Part shown: positions 17,399 through 26,280 of the stretch, in pieces
Position numbering within the stretch: position 1 is the stretch's first letter
Layout: every line of letters begins with the position of its first letter
Assembly: GCF_014297445.1 (NCBI RefSeq)
Contig: NZ_JACORU010000005.1
Coordinates: forward strand, 124,001 to 188,000
Source: Ramlibacter albus
GTDB lineage: Bacteria > Pseudomonadota > Gammaproteobacteria > Burkholderiales > Burkholderiaceae_C
DNA: 64,000 bases
Reading direction: 5' to 3'
The notes under the pieces: generated by a model
The model's input: the letters and a program-made list of their open reading frames with translations, nothing else
Told to the model about the DNA's origin: nothing
The model's database searches: none
Made by a program: the position numbers and the translations under genes

Positions 17399-19324
17399 AT
17401 GGCTGCAATGAGGAGTTCGCGCATTTCGAGGGGCGTGCCGGCGCTGCTGGCCGTATTTGCGGTGGCGTTCCTGCTGCCGGCCGCGGCCGTGACGCTGGGG
17501 GCCGCACGCGGCGACGTGGCCATCGGCCGGCCGATCGACATCGCCGTTCCGCTGGTGCTCGATTCCGGCGAAGCAGAGCCTTGCCTGAAGGCCGACGTGA
17601 TGCAGGGTGGCACGCGCATGGGCGGCATCGCGCTGCGGATCGAAACCGGCCCGGCAGGGGCCGCGGCCCGCATCGTCTCGGCGGGCGTGCTGGAGGAGCC
17701 CACGCTGACGTTCGACCTTCACGTCGGTTGCGGCCGGAAGGTGACGCGCAGGTATGTGATGCTCGCGACGTTCCCGGCGCAGGGGCAGGTCGCATCGAAG
17801 GACGCGTCACCCGCGCCGGCCGCAGAGAACCGTGCTGCCATGCCGGCGCGAGTACCGGCGCCCCTGCCCGCTGCAGCGCCTGCTGCAGCCGTGCCGCAGG
17901 CGACACGCGCAACGGCACCGCCATCGGTCCCTGCACCAACGCACCGCAAAGCCGCGGCCGCGGCGGCCGCGCCCTCGCGCATGGCCGGCGAAGCGCAGGC
18001 CCCGCCCTCCGACGCGGTCCTCTCGCTGCGCACCACGCCCCTTCTCCTGACGCCGGAGGACGGCGGCCAGCGCCGGGCCGACGCCGCCGGGCTGTGGCGC
18101 ACCCTGCAGGCCCCGCCCGACGAACTGGCCCGCAAGGTGGACCGGCTGGAAACGATGGAGCGCGAGGTGCAGTCGCTGCGTACGCTGGTGCAGCAGAACC
18201 GCGCGGCGCTCGCCGCCATGCGTCCCTCGCAGGGCGAGTCGGCCGCCGGGCGCGAGTGGATCACCGTGCTGCTCGCGGCGGCGGCCGTGCTGCTCGCGCT
18301 GGGCAGCGCCGCGTGGTGGTGGCGCAGCCGCGCGGCCCCGGCGCCGGCGAGCCGCTGGTGGGTGCGCGACCCGGGGGCGCACAGCCGCACGGGCGGCGAC
18401 GGCGATTTCGTCGTGGAGACGTCACAGCCCCCGCTGCGCGTGACGCGGCCTGCACTCGTGGCGCAGGCGTCCGAACCCGCAGGCGCGCAAGCGCCGCCGA
18501 CCGCAACCGCCACGGCAACCGCGACGGCCTTCGCGACACGCCCCACGACACCCCCGCGAGCGGCCGCCGAGCCCCCGCAATCCAACACGCCCGACTCGCG
18601 CCCGCTGCCGGGGCCGGTGGAGTTCATGCCCAGCCAGGCGGCCAGCCTGCGCAGCGTCAAGGCTGCCGAGCTGGCCGACATCGAGCAGCAGGCGCAGTTC
18701 TTCCTGGCGATCGGCCACGCCGCGCAGGCCGCGAACGTGCTCGAGGCGCACGTGCACGACCACGCGGACACCAGCCCCGTCGTGTGGCTGGACCTGCTGG
18801 AGATCTACCACTCGCTCGGCCAACGCGAGGACTACGAGCGCATCCGCGCGATGTTCGCCGCGCAGTTCGGCGGCAACGTGCCGGATTTCGAGGGCTACCG
18901 CACGCAGTCCGGCGGGCTGCTGGACTACCGCCGCGCGCTGACGCGCATCGTGGCGTTGTGGCCTTCGCCGCGCGTGCTGGAGGTGATCGAGGAATCCATC
19001 TTCAGCCGCCCCGACAACGGCAGCGAGGCCTTCGACCTCGAAGCCTATCGCGACCTGCTGATGCTCTACAACGTCGGCAAGCTGCTCATGCAGGACGGCG
19101 AGGGCGCCGCATCGCAGGTGGAGTCGCACGCAAGCGGCTGGGGCTCGACGGACCTGCAGCCGCTGTCGGCGCTGGTGAACGAGGCGCACTCGGTGTCGCC
19201 GCTGGACCGCCCGCCGCGCGCTTCGATGCTCACGACCGCGGCCGAAGGCGACGGCCCGGACATCGACCTCGACTCCTTGTTGCCCGCGGACGACTTCGAC
19301 TCCGTCAGGGTCGGAAAGGCGTAG
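17399..19324 (+). CDS. FimV-like membrane protein
   Basis: A 641-residue protein resembling FimV of betaproteobacteria. A signal sequence is followed by a beta-rich periplasmic region (to about residue 120), a long Ala/Pro linker, a short coiled coil (about 243-276), one transmembrane helix (near 285-305), a second low-complexity linker, and a helical cytoplasmic part (about 420-560) with ADIEQQAQFFLAIGHAAQAANVLE, a TPR-like FimV segment. FimV acts in type IV pilus assembly and polar organisation. No LysM motif is visible. ATG 17408 is an alternative start. Confidence 0.75.
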   Translation: MAAMRSSRISRGVPALLAVFAVAFLLPAAAVTLGAARGDVAIGRPIDIAVPLVLDSGEAEPCLKADVMQGGTRMGGIALRIETGPAGAAARIVSAGVLEEPTLTFDLHVGCGRKVTRRYVMLATFPAQGQVASKDASPAPAAENRAAMPARVPAPLPAAAPAAAVPQATRATAPPSVPAPTHRKAAAAAAAPSRMAGEAQAPPSDAVLSLRTTPLLLTPEDGGQRRADAAGLWRTLQAPPDELARKVDRLETMEREVQSLRTLVQQNRAALAAMRPSQGESAAGREWITVLLAAAAVLLALGSAAWWWRSRAAPAPASRWWVRDPGAHSRTGGDGDFVVETSQPPLRVTRPALVAQASEPAGAQAPPTATATATATAFATRPTTPPRAAAEPPQSNTPDSRPLPGPVEFMPSQAASLRSVKAAELADIEQQAQFFLAIGHAAQAANVLEAHVHDHADTSPVVWLDLLEIYHSLGQREDYERIRAMFAAQFGGNVPDFEGYRTQSGGLLDYRRALTRIVALWPSPRVLEVIEESIFSRPDNGSEAFDLEAYRDLLMLYNVGKLLMQDGEGAASQVESHASGWGSTDLQPLSALVNEAHSVSPLDRPPRASMLTTAAEGDGPDIDLDSLLPADDFDSVRVGKA

Positions 19325-19330
19325 GCCCGC

Positions 19331-20578
19331 TCATCCGGGGATGCGCACCGGCAACGCCGAGAACCCCCGCACGAACGTCGATTTCACCCGCGTCGGCTCA
19401 CCGACGACCTCGATCACCGGGAACCGCTTCAGGATCTCTTCCCAGAGGATCTTCAGCTGCATCTCCGCGAGGCGGTTGCCCACGCAGCGATGGATGCCGA
19501 AACCGAACGAGAGGTGCTGGCGCGGCCGCGCGCGGTCGATGATGAATTCGTCCGGCCGTTCGATCGCGGTCTCGTCGCGGTTGCCCGAGAGGTACCACAT
19601 GGCCACCTTCTCGCCCTTGCGAATCAGCTTGCCGCCGACCTCGCTGTCCGCCACCGCCGTGCGGCGCATGTAGGCCAGCGGCGTCTGCCAGCGGATGATC
19701 TCGGGCACGAGGCTGTCCACGAGCTTCGGGTTCTCTCGCAACTTCGCCCACTGCTGTGGGTTTTCGTGCAACGCGAGCAGCCCGCCGGTCATGCTGTTGC
19801 GCGTGGTGTCGTTGCCGCCGACGATCAGCAGCACGAGGTTGCCCATGTACTCCATCGGCGACATGTTCCGCGTCGCGGGGTTGTGCGCGAGCATCGACAC
19901 GAGGTCGTTGCGCGGCGGCGCGTTGACACGCTCGTTCCACAGCCGCGTGAAGTACGCGAGCATCTTGCCCAGCTCCGCCATGCGCTCCTCCGGCTCCATG
20001 GCGTCCGGGTTCACGCGCTTGTTCATGGTCGACACGTCGGACCACCACGTGAGCAGCCTGCGGTCCTCCACGGGGAAATCGAACAGCGTGGCGAGCATCA
20101 GCGTGGTCAGCTCGATGGACACGCGGTCCACCCAGTCGAAGGTTTCATTGCGCGGCAGCCCGTCGAGGACGCGGCACGTGCGTTCGCGGATCAGCGACTC
20201 CATCGTCGCGAGGTTCCCCGGCGCGACGATGGCCTGCACGGCCTTGCGCTGCTCGTCGTGCTTGGGCGGGTCCATCGCGATGAACATCGGCAGCTGCTCG
20301 TTCGGGGGCGGGTCGAACAGCGTGATGCCGCCGTACGTCCATTCCGACGAGAACAGCTGCGGGTGGGTGTCGACATGCATGATGTCCTGGTAGCGCGTGA
20401 TCGACCAGTACGGCCCGGCCCACGGGCTGACGGCGTGGTGCACAGGGTCGTCGCGGCGCAACCGCGCGAAGTAGGCAAGCTCGGTCCCCTTCACGAAGTA
20501 GTCCAGCGAGGCCGGGTCGATCTGCTCCAGCGGCATGCTGGCGGCTTCGGCGTGCGCGGCGGCAAGGGCGGTGTTCAT
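19331..20578 (-). CDS. Cytochrome P450, CYP153-like
   Basis: A 415-residue soluble P450. The heme-binding loop FGFGIHRCVGNR places the cysteine ligand at residue 365, and the oxygen-activating I-helix reads VGGNDTTRNS. MDPPKHDEQRKAVQ, SEWTYGG and the C-terminal EEILKRFP-x-IEVV segment match what I recall of CYP153 alkane and terminal-carbon hydroxylases, so omega-hydroxylation of an alkane, fatty acid or terpenoid is the best guess. A ferredoxin gene lies 10 bp upstream. No ferredoxin reductase is nearby. Confidence 0.9.
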   Translation of the reverse strand: MNTALAAAHAEAASMPLEQIDPASLDYFVKGTELAYFARLRRDDPVHHAVSPWAGPYWSITRYQDIMHVDTHPQLFSSEWTYGGITLFDPPPNEQLPMFIAMDPPKHDEQRKAVQAIVAPGNLATMESLIRERTCRVLDGLPRNETFDWVDRVSIELTTLMLATLFDFPVEDRRLLTWWSDVSTMNKRVNPDAMEPEERMAELGKMLAYFTRLWNERVNAPPRNDLVSMLAHNPATRNMSPMEYMGNLVLLIVGGNDTTRNSMTGGLLALHENPQQWAKLRENPKLVDSLVPEIIRWQTPLAYMRRTAVADSEVGGKLIRKGEKVAMWYLSGNRDETAIERPDEFIIDRARPRQHLSFGFGIHRCVGNRLAEMQLKILWEEILKRFPVIEVVGEPTRVKSTFVRGFSALPVRIPG

Positions 20579-20588
20579 GGCGTGCCTT

Positions 20589-20912
20589 TCAGTGCTGGCC
20601 TTCGGGCAGCTTGACGACGATGCCGTCGAGTGCCGCGGTGATCGGGATCTGGCACCCGAGCCGCGAGCTGTCGTCGCGCAGGCACGCGCTGAAATTCAGC
20701 ATCTCGTTTTCGCTGCCGGTGCGCGTGCCGGTGAGCGTGTCCCACGGCGGCTCGATGTAGACGTGGCACGTGGCGCAGGCGCACTGGCCGCCGCAATCGC
20801 CGTCGATGCCGGGCACGCCGTTGTCCGTGGCCGCGCGCATGAGGGTGGTGCCTTCGGGGACGTCCACGGGGTGTTCCCGGCCATCGTATGAAATGAAATT
20901 CACTCGGGGCAT
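20589..20912 (-). CDS. [2Fe-2S] ferredoxin, adrenodoxin/putidaredoxin type
   Basis: A 107-residue electron carrier. The cluster ligands are C40, C46, C49 (C-x5-C-x2-C in DCGGQCACATCH) and C87. This spacing is the adrenodoxin class that feeds bacterial P450s. It precedes the CYP153-like gene on the same strand and surely donates electrons to it. Two further cysteines (C44, C77) occur at positions common in the family. Confidence 0.93.
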   Translation of the reverse strand: MPRVNFISYDGREHPVDVPEGTTLMRAATDNGVPGIDGDCGGQCACATCHVYIEPPWDTLTGTRTGSENEMLNFSACLRDDSSRLGCQIPITAALDGIVVKLPEGQH

Positions 20913-20997
20913 GTCGCGGTTCCAGGTTGGGTGCAGGCCGACGCGGCCGCAGGGGATGCTCGCGCGGCCGGCGTGGCGGTGGCACCGGGTAAACCCT

Positions 20998-21459
20998 TCA
21001 ACCGGCGCCGCGGGGGCCCGTCTTCTTCGCGTTCGATGCCGCGGGGCGATTCGGCCGCTCGCTCCGCCTCGGCAGACCGGCGCGTCCCGGCCGCGCAGGT
21101 GCTGCCCGTGGCTTGGTGTCGGCCACAGGCTGGAGCCACGGATGAAAGCTCTCCAGCGGCACCCGCCTGTTCTCCGGAGTTACGAGGGTCACCTCCAGCT
21201 TGTAGCCCAGCGCCTCGACATACCGTTGAAGCGTCGACACATAGAGATCGGTACGGCGCTCGATTTGCGAGACGGCATGCTGCGTCACGCCCAGCACCTG
21301 GGCAAGCTCGGTCTGGGTCCGCCCTGTCGCCTTGCGCATCGCCGCGAGACTGTCCGCCTCGCGGATCATTTCATCGGCGATGCGGCGCGCCTGGGTCTCG
21401 ATGCGCTTGCGCCGTCCCGCGGGCAAGGCGCTGATGATTTCTTCGACGTTCCGGCCCAT
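20998..21459 (-). CDS. higA: XRE-type antitoxin, HigA-like
   Basis: A 153-residue antitoxin. The helix-turn-helix TQTELAQVLGVTQHAVSQIERR lies near residues 48-69, followed by the characteristic YVEALGYKLEVTLV segment. The last 45 residues are basic, Pro/Arg-rich and not typical of the family; they may be disordered or bind nucleic acid. GAGGAG six bases before the ATG lies inside the end of the toxin gene. A TTG two codons earlier overlaps the toxin stop. Confidence 0.87.
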   Translation of the reverse strand: MGRNVEEIISALPAGRRKRIETQARRIADEMIREADSLAAMRKATGRTQTELAQVLGVTQHAVSQIERRTDLYVSTLQRYVEALGYKLEVTLVTPENRRVPLESFHPWLQPVADTKPRAAPARPGRAGLPRRSERPNRPAASNAKKTGPRGAG

Positions 21460-21461
21460 GC

Positions 21462-21848
21462 TCAACTCCTCTTCTGCAGGCGCTGCAGGTTCTGCTCGTG
21501 GCTGTCGAACCTGTCATCCGCCTTTGCGATCAGCCGCTTGTAGAACAGCTTCGACGACGTCCCTTGCTTGGCCGCGGCACACAAGATGACGGCTTGGCGC
21601 ACCGTATCGAAGGCGAACGCAGCACGCCAGACTTTCGAGCCACCGCAGGCCGTGTATCGAAGTTCCTTCATGTTGGCGTGCCGCGATCCCTTCAACGTAT
21701 CGACAGCCGGCCTGCCGCACTTGGGCCCGGCAATCATGACGGCCTTCGCTGCGGCGAGAAGCGCGTCCTGTGCGGACTCGTCGAATGCGTCGAACTCGGG
21801 ATCGAACTCGTCGTGGAACAACACCGGCCAAGGGGTGGCTGCTTCCAT
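21462..21848 (-). CDS. higB: RelE/HigB-type toxin (phage Gp49-like)
   Basis: A 128-residue toxin of the Gp49/HigB branch of the RelE superfamily. Recognisable segments are VDTLKGSRHANMKELRY, the core VWRAAFAFDTVRQAVIL, and KLFYKRLIAKADDRFDSH near the C-terminus. Toxins of this group cleave mRNA on the ribosome. The gene order (toxin before antitoxin) is typical of HigBA. The pair lies just upstream of the ferredoxin-P450 genes on the same strand. Confidence 0.88.
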   Translation of the reverse strand: MEAATPWPVLFHDEFDPEFDAFDESAQDALLAAAKAVMIAGPKCGRPAVDTLKGSRHANMKELRYTACGGSKVWRAAFAFDTVRQAVILCAAAKQGTSSKLFYKRLIAKADDRFDSHEQNLQRLQKRS

Positions 21849-21869
21849 GAATTATCAGCTCCGGATGAT

Positions 21870-21885
21870 ATCAGCACAAGCTGAT
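21870..21885. promoter_or_regulatory. Inverted repeat upstream of higB
   Basis: ATCAGC-acaa-GCTGAT is a perfect 6-bp-arm inverted repeat 22 bp before the toxin ATG, and a third ATCAGC occurs at 21854. It is a probable operator for the HigA helix-turn-helix. Confidence 0.5.
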
Positions 21886-21971
21886 CAGGATTTTTCCCGA
21901 AGCTACTGACAGGCTAGTGGCAGCAGTTCACGGCTTGACGCGGCAAGCCGGCGGGCGCATCGTCCCTGCCC

Positions 21972-22742
21972 ATGAACCGCAAGTCACTCTCCATCGCAAC
22001 CCTCGTGCTGGGCCTGCTGGCCTGGCCGCTCGCCGCCTCGGCGCAGCTGAAGGTGATCATCTCCGGAGGCTTCTCCGGGCCCTACGAGCAGCTGTTGCCG
22101 GCGTTCGAGCGCAGTACCGGCATCAAGGTCACGACGGGCTCGGGCGCGTCGCAGGGCACGGGGCCGCAGACCATCGCGGCGCAACTGGCGGGCGGCGCGG
22201 CTTTCGATGTCGTGATCCTCTCGAGGCCCGGACTGGACGACTTGATCGCCGCCAACCGCATCGCGCCGGGCAGCGGGGTCGACCTCGCGCGCACGCCGCT
22301 GGGCGTGGCCGTGCGAGCCGGCGCCGCGAAGCCTGCGGTGCGCACCGTCGAGGACTTCAAGGCGCTCGTGACGAAGGCGAAGCTCGTCGCGATGCCGGGC
22401 AGCACCAGCGGCATCTTCCTCACCAAGGAGGTGTTCCCGCGCCTGGGCATCGCCGACAAGGTGAGCGTGCGCATGACACCGCGCGGCAGCGGCGCCACGG
22501 ACATGGTGGCATCGGGCGAGGCCGACGTCGCCGTGATGCCGGTCAGCGAGATCATGCATGCGAAGGGCGTGGAGATGGTGGGCGTGATCGCCGAGGAGAT
22601 CCAGTTCCACCAGGTGTTCTCCGGCGCGATCGTGCAGGGTTCGCAGCAGGCCGAAGCCGCGCGCAAGCTGCTGGCCTTCCTTGCCTCCGCGGACGCTGCG
22701 GCGGCGATCCGCGCGGGCGGCATGGAGCCGCTCGGTCGTTGA
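21972..22742 (+). CDS. ModA-like periplasmic substrate-binding protein
   Basis: A 256-residue extracellular solute-binding protein. A signal peptide ends ASAQ before LKVIISGGFSGPYEQLLPAFE, the pattern of ModA-type molybdate receptors. GSTSGIFLTKEVFPRLGI and the SGEADVAVMPVSEIM segment also fit. No modB or modC is beside it, so it is an orphan. The Bug-like abundance of orphan receptors here and the loose match to ModA mean the ligand could be an organic acid instead of molybdate. Confidence 0.8.
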   Translation: MNRKSLSIATLVLGLLAWPLAASAQLKVIISGGFSGPYEQLLPAFERSTGIKVTTGSGASQGTGPQTIAAQLAGGAAFDVVILSRPGLDDLIAANRIAPGSGVDLARTPLGVAVRAGAAKPAVRTVEDFKALVTKAKLVAMPGSTSGIFLTKEVFPRLGIADKVSVRMTPRGSGATDMVASGEADVAVMPVSEIMHAKGVEMVGVIAEEIQFHQVFSGAIVQGSQQAEAARKLLAFLASADAAAAIRAGGMEPLGR

Positions 22743-22789
22743 CGCGGGCAGCAGTGCACTTCATCGAGCAGCCGGGCACAATCGCCGGC

Positions 22790-23437
22790 ATGTCCGCCGA
22801 CGACCTCAAGGGCTACTACCGCTCCCGCGCCCCGGAGTACGACCAGGTGTACGCCAAGCCCGAGCGCCAGCAGGACCTGCGGGCCATCGAGGCGTGGCTG
22901 CCGACGGTGTTCGCCGGCAAGCGCGTGCTGGAGGTCGCCTGCGGCACGGGGTACTGGACGCAGTTCATCGCGCCCGCGGCGTCCGGGGTCCTTGCCGTGG
23001 ACTCTTCACCCGAAACCATGCGCATCGCCGCGACGCGGCCCGGCGTGGCGAACGTGCAGTTCGTTGAAGGGGACGCCTATCGTCTGCCGGAGGCGGGGAC
23101 GCCGTTCGAGGCGGCCTTCGCGGGTTTCTGGATCTCCCATGTGCCCCGGCAGCGGGTCGAAGGGTTCCTGGTCGGCCTGCGCGCGCGGCTCGCCCACGGC
23201 GCCACGGTTGTCCTCCTCGACAACCGTTTCGTGCCGGGCAGCAGCACACCGATTGCCGAGACCGATGCCGACGGCAACACGTACCAGCAGCGGCCGCTCG
23301 CCGATGGCAGCACGCATCGCGTCCTCAAGAATTTCCCCGCCGAGTCGCAAGTGCGGACGTGGCTCGAGGACGGCGCGGCCGGCGTGACGTGGCACGAGTG
23401 GGAGCACTACTGGGCCGTCGAGTACACCGTCGGTTGA
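22790..23437 (+). CDS. Class I SAM-dependent methyltransferase
   Basis: A 215-residue cytoplasmic methyltransferase. The SAM-binding motif I is VLEVACGTGYWT near residue 49, followed by VDSSPETMRIA (motif II acidic residue) and VEGDAYRLP. It starts MSADDLKGYYRSRAPEYDQVY, the usual entry to methyltransferase type 11/25 folds. It is 47 bp after the ModA-like gene. The acceptor substrate is unknown. Confidence 0.87.
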   Translation: MSADDLKGYYRSRAPEYDQVYAKPERQQDLRAIEAWLPTVFAGKRVLEVACGTGYWTQFIAPAASGVLAVDSSPETMRIAATRPGVANVQFVEGDAYRLPEAGTPFEAAFAGFWISHVPRQRVEGFLVGLRARLAHGATVVLLDNRFVPGSSTPIAETDADGNTYQQRPLADGSTHRVLKNFPAESQVRTWLEDGAAGVTWHEWEHYWAVEYTVG

Positions 23438-23471
23438 GTCCGGCGACAATCCCCCGCATGCAGGGGGAAGC

Positions 23472-24224
23472 TTGTCACTGAAATCGCGCCTCGCGTCCAT
23501 TTGGGCGATAGCGCTGGCAACGACGCGCCGGCCGCTGTTCCGCGAGGGCGTGCGCGACGGTGTGCCGATGGCCATCGGCATCGCGGCGTGGGGCGTGGTC
23601 GCCGGGGTCGCCATGGCCAAGAGCGACATGGGCGTGCCGCTGGCCATCTTCATGTCGCTGCTGGTCTATGCCGGCTCCGCGCAGATCGCGGCCTTGCCGC
23701 TGATCGTGGCCGACGCGCCCATGTGGGTGGTGTGGGCCACGACGCTGTGCGTGAGCCTGCGCTTCATGGCCTTCAGCTTCCATTACAGGCCTTTCTTCCT
23801 GCACCTGCCGCGTGGCAAGCGCCTCGCGCTGAGCTACCTGATGGGGGACACGAACTTCGCGCTGTTCTTCCGCCGCTTCCCCGAGTTCGTGCCGGGCGAA
23901 CGCTACGAGGACTACTTCCTCGGCAGCGCGTTGACCACCTGCGGCATCTGGCAGGTGACCATCATCACGGGCATCGTCGCGGGGCACGGCATCCCCGCCT
24001 CCTGGGGCCTCGGCTTCGCGGGCACGATGGCGCTGCTCGCGCTCACGTGCACGCAGTTGCGCGACCCGTCCACCTGGGGCGCCGCCATCGTCGCGGCCTG
24101 CGCCGCAGTGGCAGCGTATGCGCTGCCGCTGAAGCTGAACATCGTGGTCGCGATCGCGGCGGCCGTTGCTTTCGGGGCGCTCGCCGACCAGGTGCGCGCG
24201 GTGCGCCGCAGGGGCGGGCCATGA
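23472..24224 (+). CDS. azlC: AzlC family branched-chain amino acid exporter subunit
   Basis: A 250-residue inner-membrane protein with several hydrophobic helices. Family hallmarks are FREGVRDGVPMAIGI, YAGSAQIAALPLI and a LSYLMGDTNFALFF segment. With the small AzlD partner it exports branched-chain amino acids or related compounds. The start is TTG, supported by AGGGGGAAG just upstream; no ATG lies in a better place. Confidence 0.9.
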   Translation: MSLKSRLASIWAIALATTRRPLFREGVRDGVPMAIGIAAWGVVAGVAMAKSDMGVPLAIFMSLLVYAGSAQIAALPLIVADAPMWVVWATTLCVSLRFMAFSFHYRPFFLHLPRGKRLALSYLMGDTNFALFFRRFPEFVPGERYEDYFLGSALTTCGIWQVTIITGIVAGHGIPASWGLGFAGTMALLALTCTQLRDPSTWGAAIVAACAAVAAYALPLKLNIVVAIAAAVAFGALADQVRAVRRRGGP

Positions 24225-24550
24225 GCGGCTGGGAGATTTTCTTCACGTCCCTCGGCATGGCCGCCATCACGCTGGCGTGCCGCGCGTTCTTCGTGCTGCC
24301 GAAGCAGGACCTGCCGATGCCGCACTGGCTGCGCGAAGGGCTGCGCTATGCGCCGATCGCGGCGCTGGCGGCCGTCGTCGCGCCGGAGCTGCTGACGACG
24401 CAGGGCCACTTCATCGACAGCTGGCGCGACGCGCGGATCTATGGCGCGCTCGCCGGCCTGGCCTTCTACGCCTGGCGCGGCAGCCTGTTCGGCACCATCG
24501 TGTGCGGCACGGGCGTGATGCTCGCGCTGCGCTTCGGCCTCGGCTGGTAG
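24221..24550 (+). CDS. azlD: AzlD family transport subunit
   Basis: A 109-residue membrane protein with three or four helices, containing the family segment CRAFFVLPKQDLPMPHWLREGLRYAP. Its ATG overlaps the azlC stop as ATGA, so the two subunits are made together. It is the required small partner of AzlC. Confidence 0.9.
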   Translation: MSGWEIFFTSLGMAAITLACRAFFVLPKQDLPMPHWLREGLRYAPIAALAAVVAPELLTTQGHFIDSWRDARIYGALAGLAFYAWRGSLFGTIVCGTGVMLALRFGLGW

Positions 24551-24656
24551 CCGTGTCCGGTTTTGAGACCCGGCGTGTCGCTGCGCGAGACGCCATCCCG
24601 CGGCGGCCGTCCTAAAACCGTGCACGGCCATGTGGCCGCACACGGAGGAGCAAGCC

Positions 24657-25151
24657 ATGAGAACAGGGTCGAAGACGAGCGTGCTGGCGCTGGGGCTGGC
24701 CGCATGCGGGGCGGTGCTGGGCCAGGTCAACCTGCCCAAGGAAGGCAACTACGACTACACGGCGTGCTGGACGGGCACGAGCAGCGAAATCGCCATGGCC
24801 GGGGGCGACACCGCCACCTCTTACGAGATGGTCGGCACGCTGGTCAGCAACATCCCCGGCGGCCTCGGCGACCGCACGACGTTCCGCTGCGTCGGCATGA
24901 ACACGATGATCAAGGGCAAGGCGGGCGGCGGCAACGTGTGCGAAGGCATCGACCCGGACGGCGACAAGCGCGTCAACCGCTTCTTCATCGAGCCCGACGG
25001 CAAGGTGGTGCGCGAGATGCTGTACGGCACGGGCAAGTACGAGGGCATGATGATGACGAACAGCGTCGCCATGATCCCGCCGCTGAAGCCGGCCAAGCCC
25101 GGCACGTTCCAGGCCTGCAACCGGCAAACCGGCACCTACAAGCTCAAGTGA
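24657..25151 (+). CDS. Secreted hypothetical protein, 164 residues
   Basis: A signal peptide (through GAVLGQ) precedes a mature domain with four or more cysteines (DYTACWTG, TTFRCVGM, GNVCEGID, FQACNRQTG). The even cysteine count suggests disulfides in the periplasm. GGAGGAG six bases upstream decides the ATG. The 3' end overlaps the convergent AraC gene by 8 bp. I do not recognise a family. Confidence 0.7.
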   Translation: MRTGSKTSVLALGLAACGAVLGQVNLPKEGNYDYTACWTGTSSEIAMAGGDTATSYEMVGTLVSNIPGGLGDRTTFRCVGMNTMIKGKAGGGNVCEGIDPDGDKRVNRFFIEPDGKVVREMLYGTGKYEGMMMTNSVAMIPPLKPAKPGTFQACNRQTGTYKLK

Positions 25152-26106
25152 CGTGCCCGCACCGCCACTCGGTGGCGGTGACGCCGGTGACCGCGCGGAA
25201 GCACCGGTAGAAGGTGGGCAGCGCGTCGAAGCCGCAGGCCAGCGCGATGTCCGTGACGGCCCGCGCGGGCTCGCGCGCGAGCATCGCCTGCGCGCGGGCG
25301 ACCCGCATGCGCCGGATCTCGTGCGCGACGGTCGTGCCTTCGCGCTCGAAGACGCGGTGCAGCTGGCGCGCCGAAACGCCGATGTGCCGCGCCACCCAGT
25401 CGGGCGAGAGGCCCGGGTTGGCCAGGGCGCTTTCGATGTACGCCCGCGCCGATGCGACGCGCGCGGCGTGCAGCGCGGCGCCGTCGTCGTGTTGCGGCGC
25501 GGCGGTGTCGCCCAGCGCCGCGGCCAGCAGCAGGTCCAGCGCCTGCAGGGCGGCGTCCAACCCTGCGGGCGGCAGCGCCGCGTGGTGCTTGCCGAGCGAC
25601 GTGATGTAGTCGGCTGCCAGCCGCGACATCGGCGAGTCCTCGGGCATCGGCTGGAAGCCGGCGCGGCGGATGCGCTCGCCGCTGAGCGGCAGGCGGTCGC
25701 TCGCGATGCGGAGCGTGCGGAACTTCCAGTCGCGGCCCGGCGCAGCCGCCGCCGTGTACGGGGCGGCCTGCGAGGCGAGCACGATGCTGCCGGCGCGCGT
25801 GAGGTAGTGGTCGCCGCGTTCGTTGCGGAACGAGCTGCCGCCCTGTTCGATGCCGTACAGCAGCAGGTGGTCCGTTGTCGCCGCTGCCGCGCGTGCCGGC
25901 GTGCGCCGCACGATGCTCCACGAAGTGGCCACGTCGACGACGCTCACCGCCTCGCCGCGCTGCACGCGGACATCCGCGTGCACCTCAGCCGGCGGCGTGC
26001 CGTCCAGGTCGGCCTCCAGGTTGAAGAGTTCGAATGCCGCATCGCGCACAAGTGCGGCGCGGCGAGGCCCCCGCAGCCCCTCCGTCGAGATGCGCATGGT
26101 TTCCAT
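25144..26106 (-). CDS. AraC family transcriptional regulator
   Basis: A 320-residue regulator. The N-terminal half is an AraC-binding-like beta domain; the C-terminal 100 residues carry two helix-turn-helices, with GLSPDWVARHIGVSARQLHR and AVTDIALACGFDALPTFYRCFR. It is divergent from the amidase across 174 bp, so it is a good candidate for controlling it in response to an amide or acid. The alternative ATG is three codons later. Confidence 0.88.
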   Translation of the reverse strand: METMRISTEGLRGPRRAALVRDAAFELFNLEADLDGTPPAEVHADVRVQRGEAVSVVDVATSWSIVRRTPARAAAATTDHLLLYGIEQGGSSFRNERGDHYLTRAGSIVLASQAAPYTAAAAPGRDWKFRTLRIASDRLPLSGERIRRAGFQPMPEDSPMSRLAADYITSLGKHHAALPPAGLDAALQALDLLLAAALGDTAAPQHDDGAALHAARVASARAYIESALANPGLSPDWVARHIGVSARQLHRVFEREGTTVAHEIRRMRVARAQAMLAREPARAVTDIALACGFDALPTFYRCFRAVTGVTATEWRCGHVT

Positions 26107-26280
26107 GCGGACGCTCCGTCTGTTGTTGCTGTTGTCGTCTTCTCGTCGTGCAGGGTGCCGCCCGCAAAGCGGCGGTGTCAATCACGCAAGTGCATGACGC
26201 GTTTCTTGCTGCCGGCGCGATGCAGGTTTGCACCGGACGGCCGGCATCCGACAGAATGGGCCGGCAACGAGGAGGCCACC

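Noticed and set aside
18480..18560. Ala/Thr codon repeat in the FimV-like gene as a tandem repeat locus
   Set aside because: It is low-complexity linker sequence (alternating Thr and Ala) of a kind common in FimV linkers.
24558..24641. Hairpins after azlD (GTGC-ac-GGCCATGTGGCC-GCAC and CGGTTTT...AAAACCG)
   Set aside because: No T-run and imperfect pairing; too weak to call a terminator or regulatory RNA.
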